The notes: generated from the letters alone by a model not told the origin. A DNA stretch of 56,984 nt from Opitutales bacterium UBA2995 (GCA_002346535.1 DDZZ01000026.1:1-56984), one strand, 5' to 3'; shown: positions 36,638 to 46,516, counted from the first letter of the stretch. Numbers and translations: made by a program.

Positions 36638-37846
36638 CTACTTTTTCGAACTGGGCGAATCGTATATAAATCCCAGATATGCCATTACCGCATCATCGCC
36701 AACAAGTTCGTCTGTGGGTCTTGGTTGATCCTTGTTGAAGACATAGAGCTCTGCAGGTTCGAGGACGGTCACAGAAGTTTCGTCAAACCCTTCATCGTAT
36801 CCGACCCGTTTGTAAGGTAGTCCCAGGTGGTGTCCGAAGAAGCCATAGGAGATGGCTCTCTTCGAAAAGCCGTAGTCGTGGCCTTCGGTTGCCAAGTGAA
36901 CGTTTTCGACCTTGTGCTCCGCATCATACAGTGCATAGACGCTTTGTACATACGGGTACTCAATACGCGGTGTGTTCCGGGTCCAGTCGGCTCCATTTGA
37001 GGTCATAAGGAGCGGGCGTGGAGCTGCCAGGGCAGCGAATTCTACATTGTTGGTTTGCACACGGCTGGTATGTATTGGCATGCCGCTTTCGCAAATACAC
37101 CCTCCGAAAAAATGAGCTGAGACCTGTACTGTAGGCGCTGATACGGTAATGCGATCATCGATGGCGGTGAGCATGAATGTTTGGGTGCCACCTCCGGAAC
37201 CACCCGTCATGCCAATTCGTTTTGGGTCTACGTCGGGTCGCGACAACAAATATTCCAAAACGCGCTTGCTGTTCCAGGTTTGCAGAAGAGCTGCTATGGG
37301 CATTCTGTGGTTGATCTGTTTCGATTCCCCATGCCCAACCATGTCATAAGCGAAGGCGATCGCACCCATTCTCGCAAAGGAGGCGCAACGTAGCTGCATG
37401 TAATGGGTCAACCGTTTGTTCGGCATATGGCCATGAGGGTTAAGGATGGCGGGATTTTTGTCTTTCGGATTCACAGGCGTGTATAAATTACCGGTGATAT
37501 AAAAACCGGGAAAACTTTTGATCGCGATGTTCTCCACCGCGTAACCATCCATCTCGCGGCGGCTGTTGATGATAGGTTCAAAATCTCCCTCAATCTTAGG
37601 CATGTGGTCCCAATGCAGACCGTCCAAAATGCCTTGGCGGATCTTGGCTTTGCGCTTTTCCCACGAAGCTTTGTTATTCCAGGTTGCAGCAAACTCCTTC
37701 ATCTTGAGATTGGCTTCATCGGGCGTCCAGTGATGACCCCGGCAGAGCATACCATCTGTTATTGCCTCATTTAGGATTAGCATCTCCGATCCGCAAACGG
37801 AGCCCGTTATTGTAATTAATAGAGTAAGAAGGTTTTTTCGTGACAT
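36638..37846 (-). CDS. Exported alpha/beta hydrolase, acetylxylan-esterase-like
   Basis: 402 residues from the ATG at 37846, which gives a signal peptide (MSRKNLLTLLITITGSVCGS); the frame from 37897 adds 17 residues. The nucleophile elbow is TGGSGGG, with Asp in NGADWTRNTP and His in TEGHDYGFSKR as triad partners. NPHGHMPNK precedes the oxyanion region. The size and motif order fit the AXE1-like/dipeptidyl hydrolases used for deacetylating plant or algal polysaccharides. It is monocistronic on its strand. The actual ester is not known. Confidence 0.85.
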   Translation of the reverse strand: MSRKNLLTLLITITGSVCGSEMLILNEAITDGMLCRGHHWTPDEANLKMKEFAATWNNKASWEKRKAKIRQGILDGLHWDHMPKIEGDFEPIINSRREMDGYAVENIAIKSFPGFYITGNLYTPVNPKDKNPAILNPHGHMPNKRLTHYMQLRCASFARMGAIAFAYDMVGHGESKQINHRMPIAALLQTWNSKRVLEYLLSRPDVDPKRIGMTGGSGGGTQTFMLTAIDDRITVSAPTVQVSAHFFGGCICESGMPIHTSRVQTNNVEFAALAAPRPLLMTSNGADWTRNTPRIEYPYVQSVYALYDAEHKVENVHLATEGHDYGFSKRAISYGFFGHHLGLPYKRVGYDEGFDETSVTVLEPAELYVFNKDQPRPTDELVGDDAVMAYLGFIYDSPSSKK

Positions 37847-37906
37847 GAATCGTTCAGAGATTGGAATCAAATAATTAATTTGTGTCCTATGTGACAATAA
37901 TCCCGA

Positions 37907-38041
37907 TTATCCAAGTTCGAATGTTGTGATTCCGTAAATTTTATTCCAATTCATGGAGAGAGGTTGGCCAAAATGCATGGGAGCACAGCCAAATACTTCT
38001 TCCATGGATTGGCGTTCCGCCTTTATAATGAAAAATCCCAT
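37907..38041 (-). pseudogene. YciI-like C-terminal fragment (tentative)
   Basis: The minus-strand frame of 44 codons reads MGFFIIKAERQSMEEVFGCA and ends NKIYGITTFELG followed by TAA. The F-I-I-K-A-E pattern, a Glu-rich helix and a closing strand recall the end of YciI-like proteins. It has a stop immediately upstream. It is too short to be an intact gene of that family and is listed with low confidence. The rest of 37847-38487 holds the operator-like dyads and nothing else that was recognised. Confidence 0.3.
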
Positions 38042-38240
38042 GAACCCTTATTGATTCCCTTAGGTCATAAGGCAGTTGCAGCCAGGCCGCTTCCCTGAAA
38101 ACAAAAGAATAAAAGGCTTGGGAGTTTCGCTGTTGGCCTGGGGATTTTCATCAAATCTTGTTTAAATTCAGGCACCCCTGAACGAAAGATCAATTTAAAT
38201 TAATCGGGCCGATCCATCTCAATAAAGGCGGCGAAAACAC

Positions 38241-38290
38241 TGAAAATTAGTTAATTTTCAAAAATTTTTGCTGAAAATGTTAACTTTTTC
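38241..38290. promoter_or_regulatory. Pair of operator-like dyads
   Basis: Dyad 1, TGAAAATTAGTTAATTTTCA (38241-38260), has 9-bp perfect arms around a GT centre. Dyad 2, GAAAATGTTAACTTTTTC (38273-38290), is a weaker copy of the same pattern around GTTAAC. The centres are 31 bp apart, about three helical turns, so proteins bound to both would lie on the same DNA face. They are about 200 nt upstream of the DUF1549/DUF1553 gene start. The regulator is unknown. Confidence 0.5.
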
Positions 38291-38487
38291 TAATTTTTAT
38301 GATTTGCTTAGTGATTCTTCAATGGATTCACTGAATCAATAGGCCGAAATCGTAACTTTGCTTATTCAACATCAGTCTGCATTGTGTAACCTGAATGGTG
38401 CGATTGATGAATTTCCTATTTTTCCGAGGAGCTTTCACCAGAAGAAACCGCCGAGTTTTATGGCAAAGGAAGACCCTGATTGTTAGA

Positions 38488-41376
38488 ATGGATTTAACGT
38501 ACACTAATACCCTTATAAAAATTCTCACTGAGCGATTACCATTCGTGGCACTTGCTTGCTCTTTCCTGATTCTCACAGAATCGGCAAACGCTGCTCATCA
38601 TGATCAAGCGGAGATAGAACGCCTTTTCACGCTTAAGATATTGCCTTTGATGTCGCAAAAATGTTTTGGCTGCCATGGTGATGATCCGGAAGAAATCGAA
38701 GGCGGACTTATCATGCATACTTTGGACGATCTTCTATTAGGCGGGGATGGATTTGGAGATGTGCTAGTACCAGGTGATGCTGAGGCAAGTTTCATGTTTA
38801 AGGCCATTAAGCGGGAAGATCCTGACTATGAAATGCCTCCGAAAGAAAATGATCGGCTAACCGTCGCTCAAATTACCGACTTTGAAACCTGGATCGACGC
38901 TGGTGCTCCTTGGCCAAGTGAAGAACGGCAAGCAGAAGTCCGTTTGGCGGAAAAAGGCGTTCTGGAAAATGAAGATGGCATACTTTGGAAAACTTCAGGC
39001 GGTCAAGGGGATGAGTGGACTTATCGTCGATATGCCAAAGAGGACCTATGGGCTTTCAGACCTGTGAGAAAACCGGAGTTTCCCAACAAAGAGAACGTTA
39101 TAGACCACTTCGTCAGGGCAAAGCTCGAGGCCGTTGGATTTAAACCTTCACCCAAAGCCGATGCTTTGACTCGCATCCGTCGGGCTACCTTTGACCTGAC
39201 TGGTTTGCCACCAACTCCGGAGGAAGTTAGAGCCTTCGTCGCGGCAGATAGGAAAGATCCAGATAGGGCTTGGTCAGTTTTAATCGATCGATTACTCGCC
39301 AGCGACCGCTACGGCGAACGTTGGGGGCAGCATTGGCTGGATGTAGCTCGATATGCTGATACTGCTGGCATGTCCAACGATTATGAGAAGTCCAACGCGT
39401 GGCGGTATCGTGACTATGTCATACGTGCCTTCAATGACGACAAGCCTTATGACCAGTTCATCTTGGAACAGTTGGCCGGAGATGAAATGGCCAGTCAATT
39501 GGTTGCGGAACGCTTAAGCGGTAAAGAAGCAAACATCGAAATTGTACATAAGATAGGTGCTTACACTGAAGATGAAATTGAACTCATGGTTGCGACCAGT
39601 TTCTTGCGTATGGGTTCATTCGATACAGCTATGGTGCCCAACAACGAGAGAAGACAGATATTCTTGGATGATGTGGTGAATTCGGTAGGGCAAACCTTTC
39701 TGGCAACAAACATGCGTTGTTTAAAATGCCATGATCACAAATTTGATCCTCTTCCCACCAAAGACTACTATCGCATGTATGCCACGTTTGCTGCCACGCA
39801 GTTGGCAGAGCGTCCGGTCGAGTTTAGTGAACAGGAAAACATGATCGGTATGGAAGAGGGTAAGGCGATTGTCGAAAGATTGCACACATACGCAGCTGAT
39901 CGTATGAATGCCTTATACGAGAAGCGGGAAACGGCGGCCAGGGCTTGGTTTGAGGAAAGAGGCCTGGAATACATTAACCACGCCGACCGAAAGAGCTTGG
40001 ATGACGATGTGAAACCTCCCCGTGATATCGGATTGGATTATGTCGGCGAAGGACGCCTCAAGGTCCGCGAACAGGATGATTGGATTTGGAACCGTCGTAG
40101 GGAGCGTTACGAGCCCATGATTCAGGGTGTTTATAATGGGACGGATTTCCTGGCCATGAATGCCCGCAAATTGCGTATGCGTGAAGACAACCCCGAGGTT
40201 AACATGGACACTCACATTTTAATGGGTGGATCTGTTTCCGCACCTGCGGACAAAGTTTCTCCCGGTGTATTAAGTGCCCTTGGATTGGCCGTTAATGAAA
40301 ACGCTGAGGATCCTTATGTAATTTCCAAGGATTTTGATGGCCGCCGGCTCACCTTTGCCAAATGGGTGGCTCACCCGCAAAACCAGCTGACTACACGCTC
40401 CATCGCAAACCGCCTCTGGCAGCATCATTTCGGAAAACCGATCGCCGGTAATCCAAACAACTTCGGAGCCAAAGGCGGAAAGCCGACTCATCCGAAGGTT
40501 CTCGATTATTTGGCTTCAGAGCTCGTTGAAGGTGGTTGGAAATTGAAGCGCCTGCACAAGATGATCATGATGTCTGATACCTATCAGCAGGGGAATAGTC
40601 ATCCTAAGTTGGAAAAGTTACTCGAGGTGGATCCAAATAACTACTTGTTGGCTGTGTATGAACCACGGCGTTTAACTGCCGAGGAACTTCGCGATGGTAT
40701 GTTGGCTATTACTGGAGAACTAAATAACGAAATGGGTGGGCTCCCTATTATGCCGGAGATCAACACGGAAGTGGCGCTTCAGCCCCGTATGATCCAATTC
40801 TCGATCGCTCCGGCCTATCAACCTTCCAAAACCCCCGATCAGAGGAATCGCCGCAGTATCTATGCTTACCGCGTGCGCGGACAAGCTGATCCGTTCTTGG
40901 AATTGTTTAACCAGCCCAATCCGAACGATTCCTGTGAAATGCGCGACTCGGTATCCGTTTCGCCGCAGGCATTTACGCTTATGAACAGCGATGTCGTGAC
41001 TGACCGTTCCATCGCTTTCGCACTTCGACTTGAGAAAGAAAGCAATCGCCTAAAATCACAGATCACCAAAGCATTTGAACTGGCCTTGGGTCGAAAGCCT
41101 GACCGAAAAGAGATGAATCGAATGTTTGAATACATTGAAGATATGCGTGTCTACCATCAACGTTTTGAAGTGGAACCTGTTGAATACCCTACTGCCATTA
41201 TCCGGTCTCTGGTAGAAGAATTTTCCGGAAAGCCTTTTGAATACAACGAAATTATGCCTGTGTTCGAGGACTACATACCCGACAAAAAAGCGGCTGACGT
41301 GAGTCCCGAAACCCGCGCATTGGCGGACCTCTGTTTGGTCTTGTTTAACAGTCATGAATTTGTTTATGTTTATTAA
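38488..41376 (+). CDS. Exported DUF1549/DUF1553 (PSD1) cytochrome c protein
   Basis: 962 residues from the ATG at 38488; a longer frame from 38395 begins before a poor signal and is not preferred. A signal peptide ends near ANAAHH. The N-terminal PSCyt1 heme site is CFGCH at 59-63. DUF1549 begins with the DHFVRAKLEAVGFKPSPKAD segment and includes HWLDVARYADT, with a second heme motif CLKCHDHKFDPL (Cys411-His415). DUF1553 (RLTFAKWVAHPQNQLTTRSI to the end) follows. These large proteins pair with DUF1501 partners and are often found near sulfatases. Their substrate is unknown. The operator-like dyads upstream may regulate it. Confidence 0.93.
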   Translation: MDLTYTNTLIKILTERLPFVALACSFLILTESANAAHHDQAEIERLFTLKILPLMSQKCFGCHGDDPEEIEGGLIMHTLDDLLLGGDGFGDVLVPGDAEASFMFKAIKREDPDYEMPPKENDRLTVAQITDFETWIDAGAPWPSEERQAEVRLAEKGVLENEDGILWKTSGGQGDEWTYRRYAKEDLWAFRPVRKPEFPNKENVIDHFVRAKLEAVGFKPSPKADALTRIRRATFDLTGLPPTPEEVRAFVAADRKDPDRAWSVLIDRLLASDRYGERWGQHWLDVARYADTAGMSNDYEKSNAWRYRDYVIRAFNDDKPYDQFILEQLAGDEMASQLVAERLSGKEANIEIVHKIGAYTEDEIELMVATSFLRMGSFDTAMVPNNERRQIFLDDVVNSVGQTFLATNMRCLKCHDHKFDPLPTKDYYRMYATFAATQLAERPVEFSEQENMIGMEEGKAIVERLHTYAADRMNALYEKRETAARAWFEERGLEYINHADRKSLDDDVKPPRDIGLDYVGEGRLKVREQDDWIWNRRRERYEPMIQGVYNGTDFLAMNARKLRMREDNPEVNMDTHILMGGSVSAPADKVSPGVLSALGLAVNENAEDPYVISKDFDGRRLTFAKWVAHPQNQLTTRSIANRLWQHHFGKPIAGNPNNFGAKGGKPTHPKVLDYLASELVEGGWKLKRLHKMIMMSDTYQQGNSHPKLEKLLEVDPNNYLLAVYEPRRLTAEELRDGMLAITGELNNEMGGLPIMPEINTEVALQPRMIQFSIAPAYQPSKTPDQRNRRSIYAYRVRGQADPFLELFNQPNPNDSCEMRDSVSVSPQAFTLMNSDVVTDRSIAFALRLEKESNRLKSQITKAFELALGRKPDRKEMNRMFEYIEDMRVYHQRFEVEPVEYPTAIIRSLVEEFSGKPFEYNEIMPVFEDYIPDKKAADVSPETRALADLCLVLFNSHEFVYVY

Positions 41377-41390
41377 ACTTCACAATCGCC

Positions 41391-41463
41391 TCGTAGGAGG
41401 CGCTTTACGCCCCGATTGCTTTGAGGTCTATTGTATAATCGCGGAATAAAGCCGCTCCTGCAG
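41391..41463. repeat. REP-like imperfect palindrome between PSD1 and DUF1501 genes
   Basis: Two facing copies of the repeat family: TCGTAGGAGGCGCTTTACGC (41391-41410, continuing to GATTG at 41418) and, on the other strand, CTGCAGGAGCGGCTTTATTC (41463-41444, continuing to 41436). They form an imperfect hairpin with a 17-nt loop in the 112-nt spacer. The consensus across the window is roughly GTAGGAGCTGCTTTAGCCGCGATT. Confidence 0.7.
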
Positions 41464-41488
41464 TTTAAAATTTCCTGAAAGTATCCCC

Positions 41489-42910
41489 ATGAAACCACCC
41501 ATCTGTTCCCGTCCTATTTCCACCCCGATGTCGCGGCGCAACTTTCTTTGTGGTCTTGGAGCCTCTATTGGATCTATTGCTATGACAGACCTTTTTGCCG
41601 CAGATTATGTCTTACCCAAGCCTGGTCCGTTGGCACCGAAGGATCAAATGTTCCCATCCAAGGCCAAACGGGTTATAATGCTTTTTATGGAGGGTGGTCC
41701 CGGCCACATGGATACCTTTGATCCGAAGCCGGAGCTGCAGCGTCTGCACAAATCCGAGTCTTCTCTTACGAAGGAAAGCGACCCCTTTAAGTTCTTTGTA
41801 GGAAGTCCATTCCAGTCACGCAAAGTCGGGCAATCAGGAATCGAGATGAGTGACCAGTGGAAGTACTTGGCCGATCCTGAGGTTGCTGACGAACTTTGTA
41901 ACTACCGTGGATGTCAGGCCGAATCGGTTAACCACCCAGAAGCCTTGTTCCACATGAATACTGGAAGCCGTCTGGGTGCGGATCCATCCTTTGGAGCTTG
42001 GACTACATACGGGCTCGGTTCCGTGAATCAAAACTTGCCCGGCTATGTGGTCATGACCGAGCTGGCCATGCCACAAGGCGGATCCAGGAACTGGTCAAAC
42101 GGTTTTCTGCCAGCACATCATCAAGGTACGCGTTTGAGGTCTGCGGGTTCACCAATCCTGGATCTTAAATCACAGCCCAATAAAGTACGCGGTCACCAGC
42201 GCCGTACGATTGATGAGTTGGCTTTCCTCAACGACATACACGCCAAAAAGCATCCTGAACACGCAGACCTGGATGCTCGTATGGAAAGCTACGAGCTAGC
42301 TTACCGGATGCAGATGGAAGTTCCCGAAATAATTGACCTTTCACGGGAACCTGAATACATCCGCGAAATGTATGGCTTGGAGGATAAAGAGACTGAGGCA
42401 TTTGGCTGTCAGTGCCTGATGGGTCGCCGATTGTTAGAGCAAGGCGTTCGCTTTGTGCAAATTTTCTCCGGAGGATGGGACAGCCATGATTATCTGGAGG
42501 AAGGTCACAGTTCCCGTATCCGCAGCGTCGATAAGCCGATGGCCGGATTGATCAAAGACCTCAAGCAGCGTGGTATGCTCGAAGATACCCTGGTTATCTG
42601 GACAGGTGAATTTGGACGCACAGCCGATAACAATAAACGGGGAGGCGTTTTTTCGCTCGGTCGTGATCACAATCCGAATGCCATGACGATGCTACTGGCT
42701 GGCGGAGGTGTTAAAAAAGGGGCCATTGTCGGAGCAACCGATGAGCTGGGTAATTCCGCGGTGGATGTTGTTCACCCCATTCGTGATCTGCACGTTACTT
42801 TGCTTCATTTGTTAGGGCTTGATGACAACAAGCTGACCTATTTCCACGCTGGACGGTACAAGCAGTTATCTCAGTTTGGTGGGCAGGTGGTTACCGAGTT
42901 GCTGGCATGA
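41489..42910 (+). CDS. Tat-exported DUF1501 protein
   Basis: 473 residues. A twin-arginine signal, MSRRNFLCGLGASIGSIAM, begins at residue 14 (ATG at 41528), so the real start may be that one or the ATG at 41489. The DUF1501 features are VIMLFMEGGPGHMDTFDPKP, the RRLLEQGVRFVQIFSGGWDSH segment and the GEFGRTADNNKRGG motif. DUF1501 proteins resemble sulfatase/phosphatase superfamily members. It is the standard partner of the upstream DUF1549/DUF1553 cytochrome and is probably co-transcribed through the palindrome. Confidence 0.93.
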   Translation: MKPPICSRPISTPMSRRNFLCGLGASIGSIAMTDLFAADYVLPKPGPLAPKDQMFPSKAKRVIMLFMEGGPGHMDTFDPKPELQRLHKSESSLTKESDPFKFFVGSPFQSRKVGQSGIEMSDQWKYLADPEVADELCNYRGCQAESVNHPEALFHMNTGSRLGADPSFGAWTTYGLGSVNQNLPGYVVMTELAMPQGGSRNWSNGFLPAHHQGTRLRSAGSPILDLKSQPNKVRGHQRRTIDELAFLNDIHAKKHPEHADLDARMESYELAYRMQMEVPEIIDLSREPEYIREMYGLEDKETEAFGCQCLMGRRLLEQGVRFVQIFSGGWDSHDYLEEGHSSRIRSVDKPMAGLIKDLKQRGMLEDTLVIWTGEFGRTADNNKRGGVFSLGRDHNPNAMTMLLAGGGVKKGAIVGATDELGNSAVDVVHPIRDLHVTLLHLLGLDDNKLTYFHAGRYKQLSQFGGQVVTELLA

Positions 42911-43229
42911 TTTAAGAACGAGTCTGTTGCCTGAGCCAGTACGGCTAGCACCCGAGCTAAAGGCATTTGTGCGAATTTTTACGCGACGAAGTCCCCCTTC
43001 AGGTTTCGCACGCAATTGTCTTGGGATTCTGCCAATCCTTAATATCTAAGGTCTTTTACGAAGCTTTGTGGTACAGGAGCACGGCTTCCTTTAAAACGCC
43101 AAAATCTTGAATGCAGAAATATTTTAATGGCCCTTATTATTTTGACTTATTTTCTAAGCCGCCGGCTACCCCCAAGTGCATTGCCGCTTGTAAATATCGA
43201 TCATTGTGACACTATACGATGCTGTGAAT
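42911..43229. other. Spacer before the small membrane protein
   Basis: No gene or RNA was recognised here on either strand. Confidence 0.4.
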
Positions 43230-43598
43230 ATGCCAAAAGTTGGAATAAATTCGGGTATCATCCTAATCACTCTAGGGATTTTGGGCTATTTTGCTGGTGG
43301 AATGGTGAGCTGGACAGCGCTCATTCCAGCCATCTTCGGCCTTCTAATTTTAATCCCTTCATTGATTGCACGGAATCCCGACAAACTGAAGTTAGGTATG
43401 CACATCGCTGCTACCTTTGGACTGCTTGGATTTTTCGCTCCTTTGGGTCGTATTATCCCTACTGCAGCCAAGGGTGAATTTGTCTTCAATCTGGCGATCG
43501 CCTCCATGATTGGCATGCTGGTTGTCTGCGGTATTTTCCTGGTGCTTTGTATCAAGTCCTTTAAAGAAGCTCGTCAAAATAAGGCATCCGGGAATTAG
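43230..43598 (+). CDS. Small four-helix membrane protein of unknown function
   Basis: 122 residues from the ATG at 43230 (an earlier in-frame ATG at 43206 adds eight polar residues). Four hydrophobic helices are visible: IILITLGILGYFAGGMVSW, TALIPAIFGLLILIPSLI, HIAATFGLLGFFAPLGRIIP and LAIASMIGMLVVCGIFLVLC, with a short charged tail (KSFKEARQNKASGN). Similar small multi-pass proteins are common in Verrucomicrobia, but their role is not known. It has no obvious operon partner. Confidence 0.75.
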   Translation: MPKVGINSGIILITLGILGYFAGGMVSWTALIPAIFGLLILIPSLIARNPDKLKLGMHIAATFGLLGFFAPLGRIIPTAAKGEFVFNLAIASMIGMLVVCGIFLVLCIKSFKEARQNKASGN

Positions 43599-43654
43599 AA
43601 GGAGACTTGGTCCCTAGTTCACGCAATCATTACTTTAGACTTTAGAGAGTTGGT

Positions 43655-43689
43655 CGGAAACAGTCTAACTTGCTAAAGTTCTGTTTCCG
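43655..43689. other. Short hairpin in the spacer
   Basis: CGGAAACAG (43655-43663) and CTGTTTCCG (43681-43689) form a perfect 9-bp stem, with a possible inner AACTT/AAGTT pairing. No T tract follows, so it is not a classical terminator. It lies 56 nt after the small membrane protein and 170 nt before a sulfatase gene. Confidence 0.5.
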
Positions 43690-43862
43690 CTCAAGCGTTT
43701 ACCAATTTTGGATTACGAAAGAAACTTTCGATCCACCTGTAAGCTCGAATTAGTCTAGCCTGAAACGGTTTGGTTTGAAGTACCCCAAAGGTTTTTAAAA
43801 TCTGATCCATAGATTTGGGGTTTACTCATAGATTGCTCAGTTCTTAAAATAGAAATTCAGGA

Positions 43863-45251
43863 GTGAAAAAATACATCTTACTTTTTGGGGTCCTATTGTA
43901 CGGTTTAATCTGTGGAAGCATTGCTGCACCTCCCAACCTGGTGGTCTTGTTATCAGACGACCTCGGTCGACTGGATACTTCGGTTTACGGCTCGCCTGAT
44001 GTGCGAACACCGACACTGGATTCCCTCGCGGAGCAAGGGATGACTTTCGAGAACGCCTATGTGGCGTCTCCGTCCTGTTGTCCGAATAGAGCTTCGCTGT
44101 TGACCGGATTGATGCCGGCCCGCCATGGGGCCCACCCCAATCATAGTCATATGAAATCGGGAACGAAAGAGCTGACTGGAGTTTTGAAGGAAATGGGATA
44201 CCAGATCGCATCTTTGGGCAAAGTGAAGCATCGAAGAGCAAAATTCGACGGTTGCGACTTTCTTTACCAAGATCCGGAAAACATGTCGCGAGATCTTCAA
44301 AAACTGATCGATTCGGGGGAACTTGAAGATGGGCCCGTTTGTTTTTTTGTAGGCGATCGCCGGCCCCATGTTCCCTGGATCGAGGAAATGATTTACGATC
44401 CAGAAAAGGTGATTTTGCCGTCCAACTTCATAGACACCCTAGAAACGCGCGAGCATTGGGCACGGTATCTCTCAGACATCACGCATATGGATGCGGAAAT
44501 GGGTCGGGCTTTGGATATAGTTAGAAAACAATTTGGAGAGGATTTTATTTGTCTCTTCACCAGCGATCACGGCAGGCAGTGGCCGTTTGGAAAATGGAAT
44601 TTGTATGATAGCGGAACCCGCGTTCCGCTGATCGTTACCTGGCCGGGACAAATCAAAGCCGGTGTCAGAAGTGATGCCTTTGTCAGTTGGGTGGATCTAA
44701 TTCCAACCTTAGTTGACCTTGCCGGTGGTACAGTTCCATATGACATTGATGGAAAATCCTTTGCCAAAGTATTAATGGGCGAAACCCAGTCACACAGTGA
44801 CAAGATCTTTACCACGCACACAGGTGATACGATCTATAATATCTATCCCATTCGCAGTGTTCGGGTGGGCAACTGGAAATTTATTCACAACTTGAGACCG
44901 GATGCGATTCATACAAACCACTCGGATATTTTGCGGAAACCGCGCAGTGGCGGTTATTGGGCATCCTGGGATGCTGCCGCCGAAACCGATTTCCGTGCAG
45001 CGGCTATCATTAAGTCCTATTATACCCGACCGGAGTTTGAGCTGTTTAACCTCGATGACGATCTTCTGGAGCAGCAAAACTTGGCCAGTGAAAAGAAGTA
45101 TCAATCCAAACTTGAAGAATTTCAGGATGTGTTATCGGGTTGGGCTATTAATCAGGGAGACGACCTAAAAGCGCACCGGGAACCTTACTTGCACACCGGT
45201 GATCTTGAGAAAATTCGAGCTAATGTTATCAAGCAGAGGAACCGCCGATAG
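43863..45251 (+). CDS. Secreted sulfatase with GTG start
   Basis: 462 residues. The start is a GTG just behind an AGGAG sequence (ttcaggagtg), which is the only sensible start for the signal peptide (about 1-21). Motifs: LSDDLG at 30-35, CCPNR with Cys72 as the formylglycine precursor, and a late TSDHGRQWPFGKW. The GKW(H) motif is replaced by GKVKH, so the usual His is displaced. It belongs to a sulfatase group with DDLG/CCPNR motifs. Its stop is followed within about 25 nt by the redoxin-TlpA gene in the same direction. Confidence 0.9.
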   Translation: MKKYILLFGVLLYGLICGSIAAPPNLVVLLSDDLGRLDTSVYGSPDVRTPTLDSLAEQGMTFENAYVASPSCCPNRASLLTGLMPARHGAHPNHSHMKSGTKELTGVLKEMGYQIASLGKVKHRRAKFDGCDFLYQDPENMSRDLQKLIDSGELEDGPVCFFVGDRRPHVPWIEEMIYDPEKVILPSNFIDTLETREHWARYLSDITHMDAEMGRALDIVRKQFGEDFICLFTSDHGRQWPFGKWNLYDSGTRVPLIVTWPGQIKAGVRSDAFVSWVDLIPTLVDLAGGTVPYDIDGKSFAKVLMGETQSHSDKIFTTHTGDTIYNIYPIRSVRVGNWKFIHNLRPDAIHTNHSDILRKPRSGGYWASWDAAAETDFRAAAIIKSYYTRPEFELFNLDDDLLEQQNLASEKKYQSKLEEFQDVLSGWAINQGDDLKAHREPYLHTGDLEKIRANVIKQRNRR

Positions 45252-45274
45252 ATCTAAAATTTTCTAAATTAAAA

Positions 45275-46516
45275 TTGCAGACCGATATTTTTCCGAATAA
45301 GTATTATACCTTGAATACCCTTAAAAATTGTTTTATTTATTTTTTGTTTTTGTTGATTGCGGTTCCTCTAAGTTTCGCGCAATCTGGTAAGGATCTGCCG
45401 GCTGGATTCACCACTTTGAACATCGGTGACAAAGCTCCTGACTTTGCCTTACCGGGAATTGATGGAAAACGATACACCCTCGCCGATTTTGGCGGAACTG
45501 AAGTGTTCGTCGTCTACTTCACCGGCACCCATTGTCCGACCTCGCATGGCGCGATGGGACGCATGCTCAAGTTTGTCGATGATTTCAAGGATAAGAGCTT
45601 TTCATTCGTGGCTATCAATCCGAATCACTCTTCTGGTTTGCGCCCCGATGAATTCGGCCATACCGATTATGATGAAACGTTAACCGACTCGAAACGTTAT
45701 GCTGAAGACTATGGTTGGACTTTTCCATTTCTCTATGATGGCGATACGCAAAGCACTTCCAAGGCTTATGGCTGCCTGGCCACGCCTCATGTGTTGATTT
45801 TCGACAAGGAACGCAAGTTGCGTTACAATGGCCGTTTTGATGATTCACGTTTTCCCGATCCGGCCACAGTGACCAGTCCCGATGCCCGAAATGCGGTTGA
45901 GGCCTTGTTTGCCGGGAAACCGGTTCCAGTGGAAACAACCCGTGCTCACGGCTGCTCTACCAAGTGGAAGGAGCGTAATGCTCACGTAGCTGAAGAGGAA
46001 GAGGAATGGCAGTCTCATCCTGCCACCATTGAGAAAATCGACGCAGCAGGGGTGGCCGCATTGCGCAAGAATGGAACCAATAAATTGCGACTTATTAATG
46101 TATGGGCAACCTGGTGCTTCCCCTGTGTTGAGGAATTTCCGGATCTGACTTCAATCGCTCGCAAATTCAGCCGGCGTGAATTCGAACTGATCACCATCAG
46201 CTTGGATCAACCCAGCCAAAAGGTTAAAGCAGAGGCGTTTCTTAGAAAGCACCGGGCCGTTTTGAGTGCCAAGCTCAAAGAAACCGTCTTAGCTGAGGGC
46301 CGCACAACCAACAATTACTTGTACAGTGGCGCCAGTGTCGATGCTCTTGCGGAAGCTCTGGATCCCGATTGGCCCGGGCCGATTCCGTATTCCATCCTCG
46401 TGGACCAGGACGGCAATGCACTTTACCGGAAACTTGGCATCATTGATCCGGATAAGGTGCGAGGAATCATTCTCGATACTTTGACCCGCCACTACATTCC
46501 GCCGAAGGATAATTAG
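45275..46516 (+). CDS. Exported redoxin-TlpA two-domain thioredoxin protein
   Basis: 413 residues. The start codon is uncertain: the frame has no ATG near the signal region, so a TTG at 45275 is used, with another TTG at 45311. A hydrophobic leader ends near SFAQ at 36. Domain 1 (about 45-215) is a redoxin/AhpC-like fold with the single-Cys motif GTHCPTSHG (Cys87). Domain 2 (about 255-405) is TlpA-like with the CFPC motif WATWCFPC (Cys281, Cys284). Domain 2 could reduce periplasmic disulfides and domain 1 peroxides or peptides. The preceding sulfatase gene is close, so a link to maturation of exported proteins is possible but inferred. Confidence 0.88.
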   Translation: MQTDIFPNKYYTLNTLKNCFIYFLFLLIAVPLSFAQSGKDLPAGFTTLNIGDKAPDFALPGIDGKRYTLADFGGTEVFVVYFTGTHCPTSHGAMGRMLKFVDDFKDKSFSFVAINPNHSSGLRPDEFGHTDYDETLTDSKRYAEDYGWTFPFLYDGDTQSTSKAYGCLATPHVLIFDKERKLRYNGRFDDSRFPDPATVTSPDARNAVEALFAGKPVPVETTRAHGCSTKWKERNAHVAEEEEEWQSHPATIEKIDAAGVAALRKNGTNKLRLINVWATWCFPCVEEFPDLTSIARKFSRREFELITISLDQPSQKVKAEAFLRKHRAVLSAKLKETVLAEGRTTNNYLYSGASVDALAEALDPDWPGPIPYSILVDQDGNALYRKLGIIDPDKVRGIILDTLTRHYIPPKDN

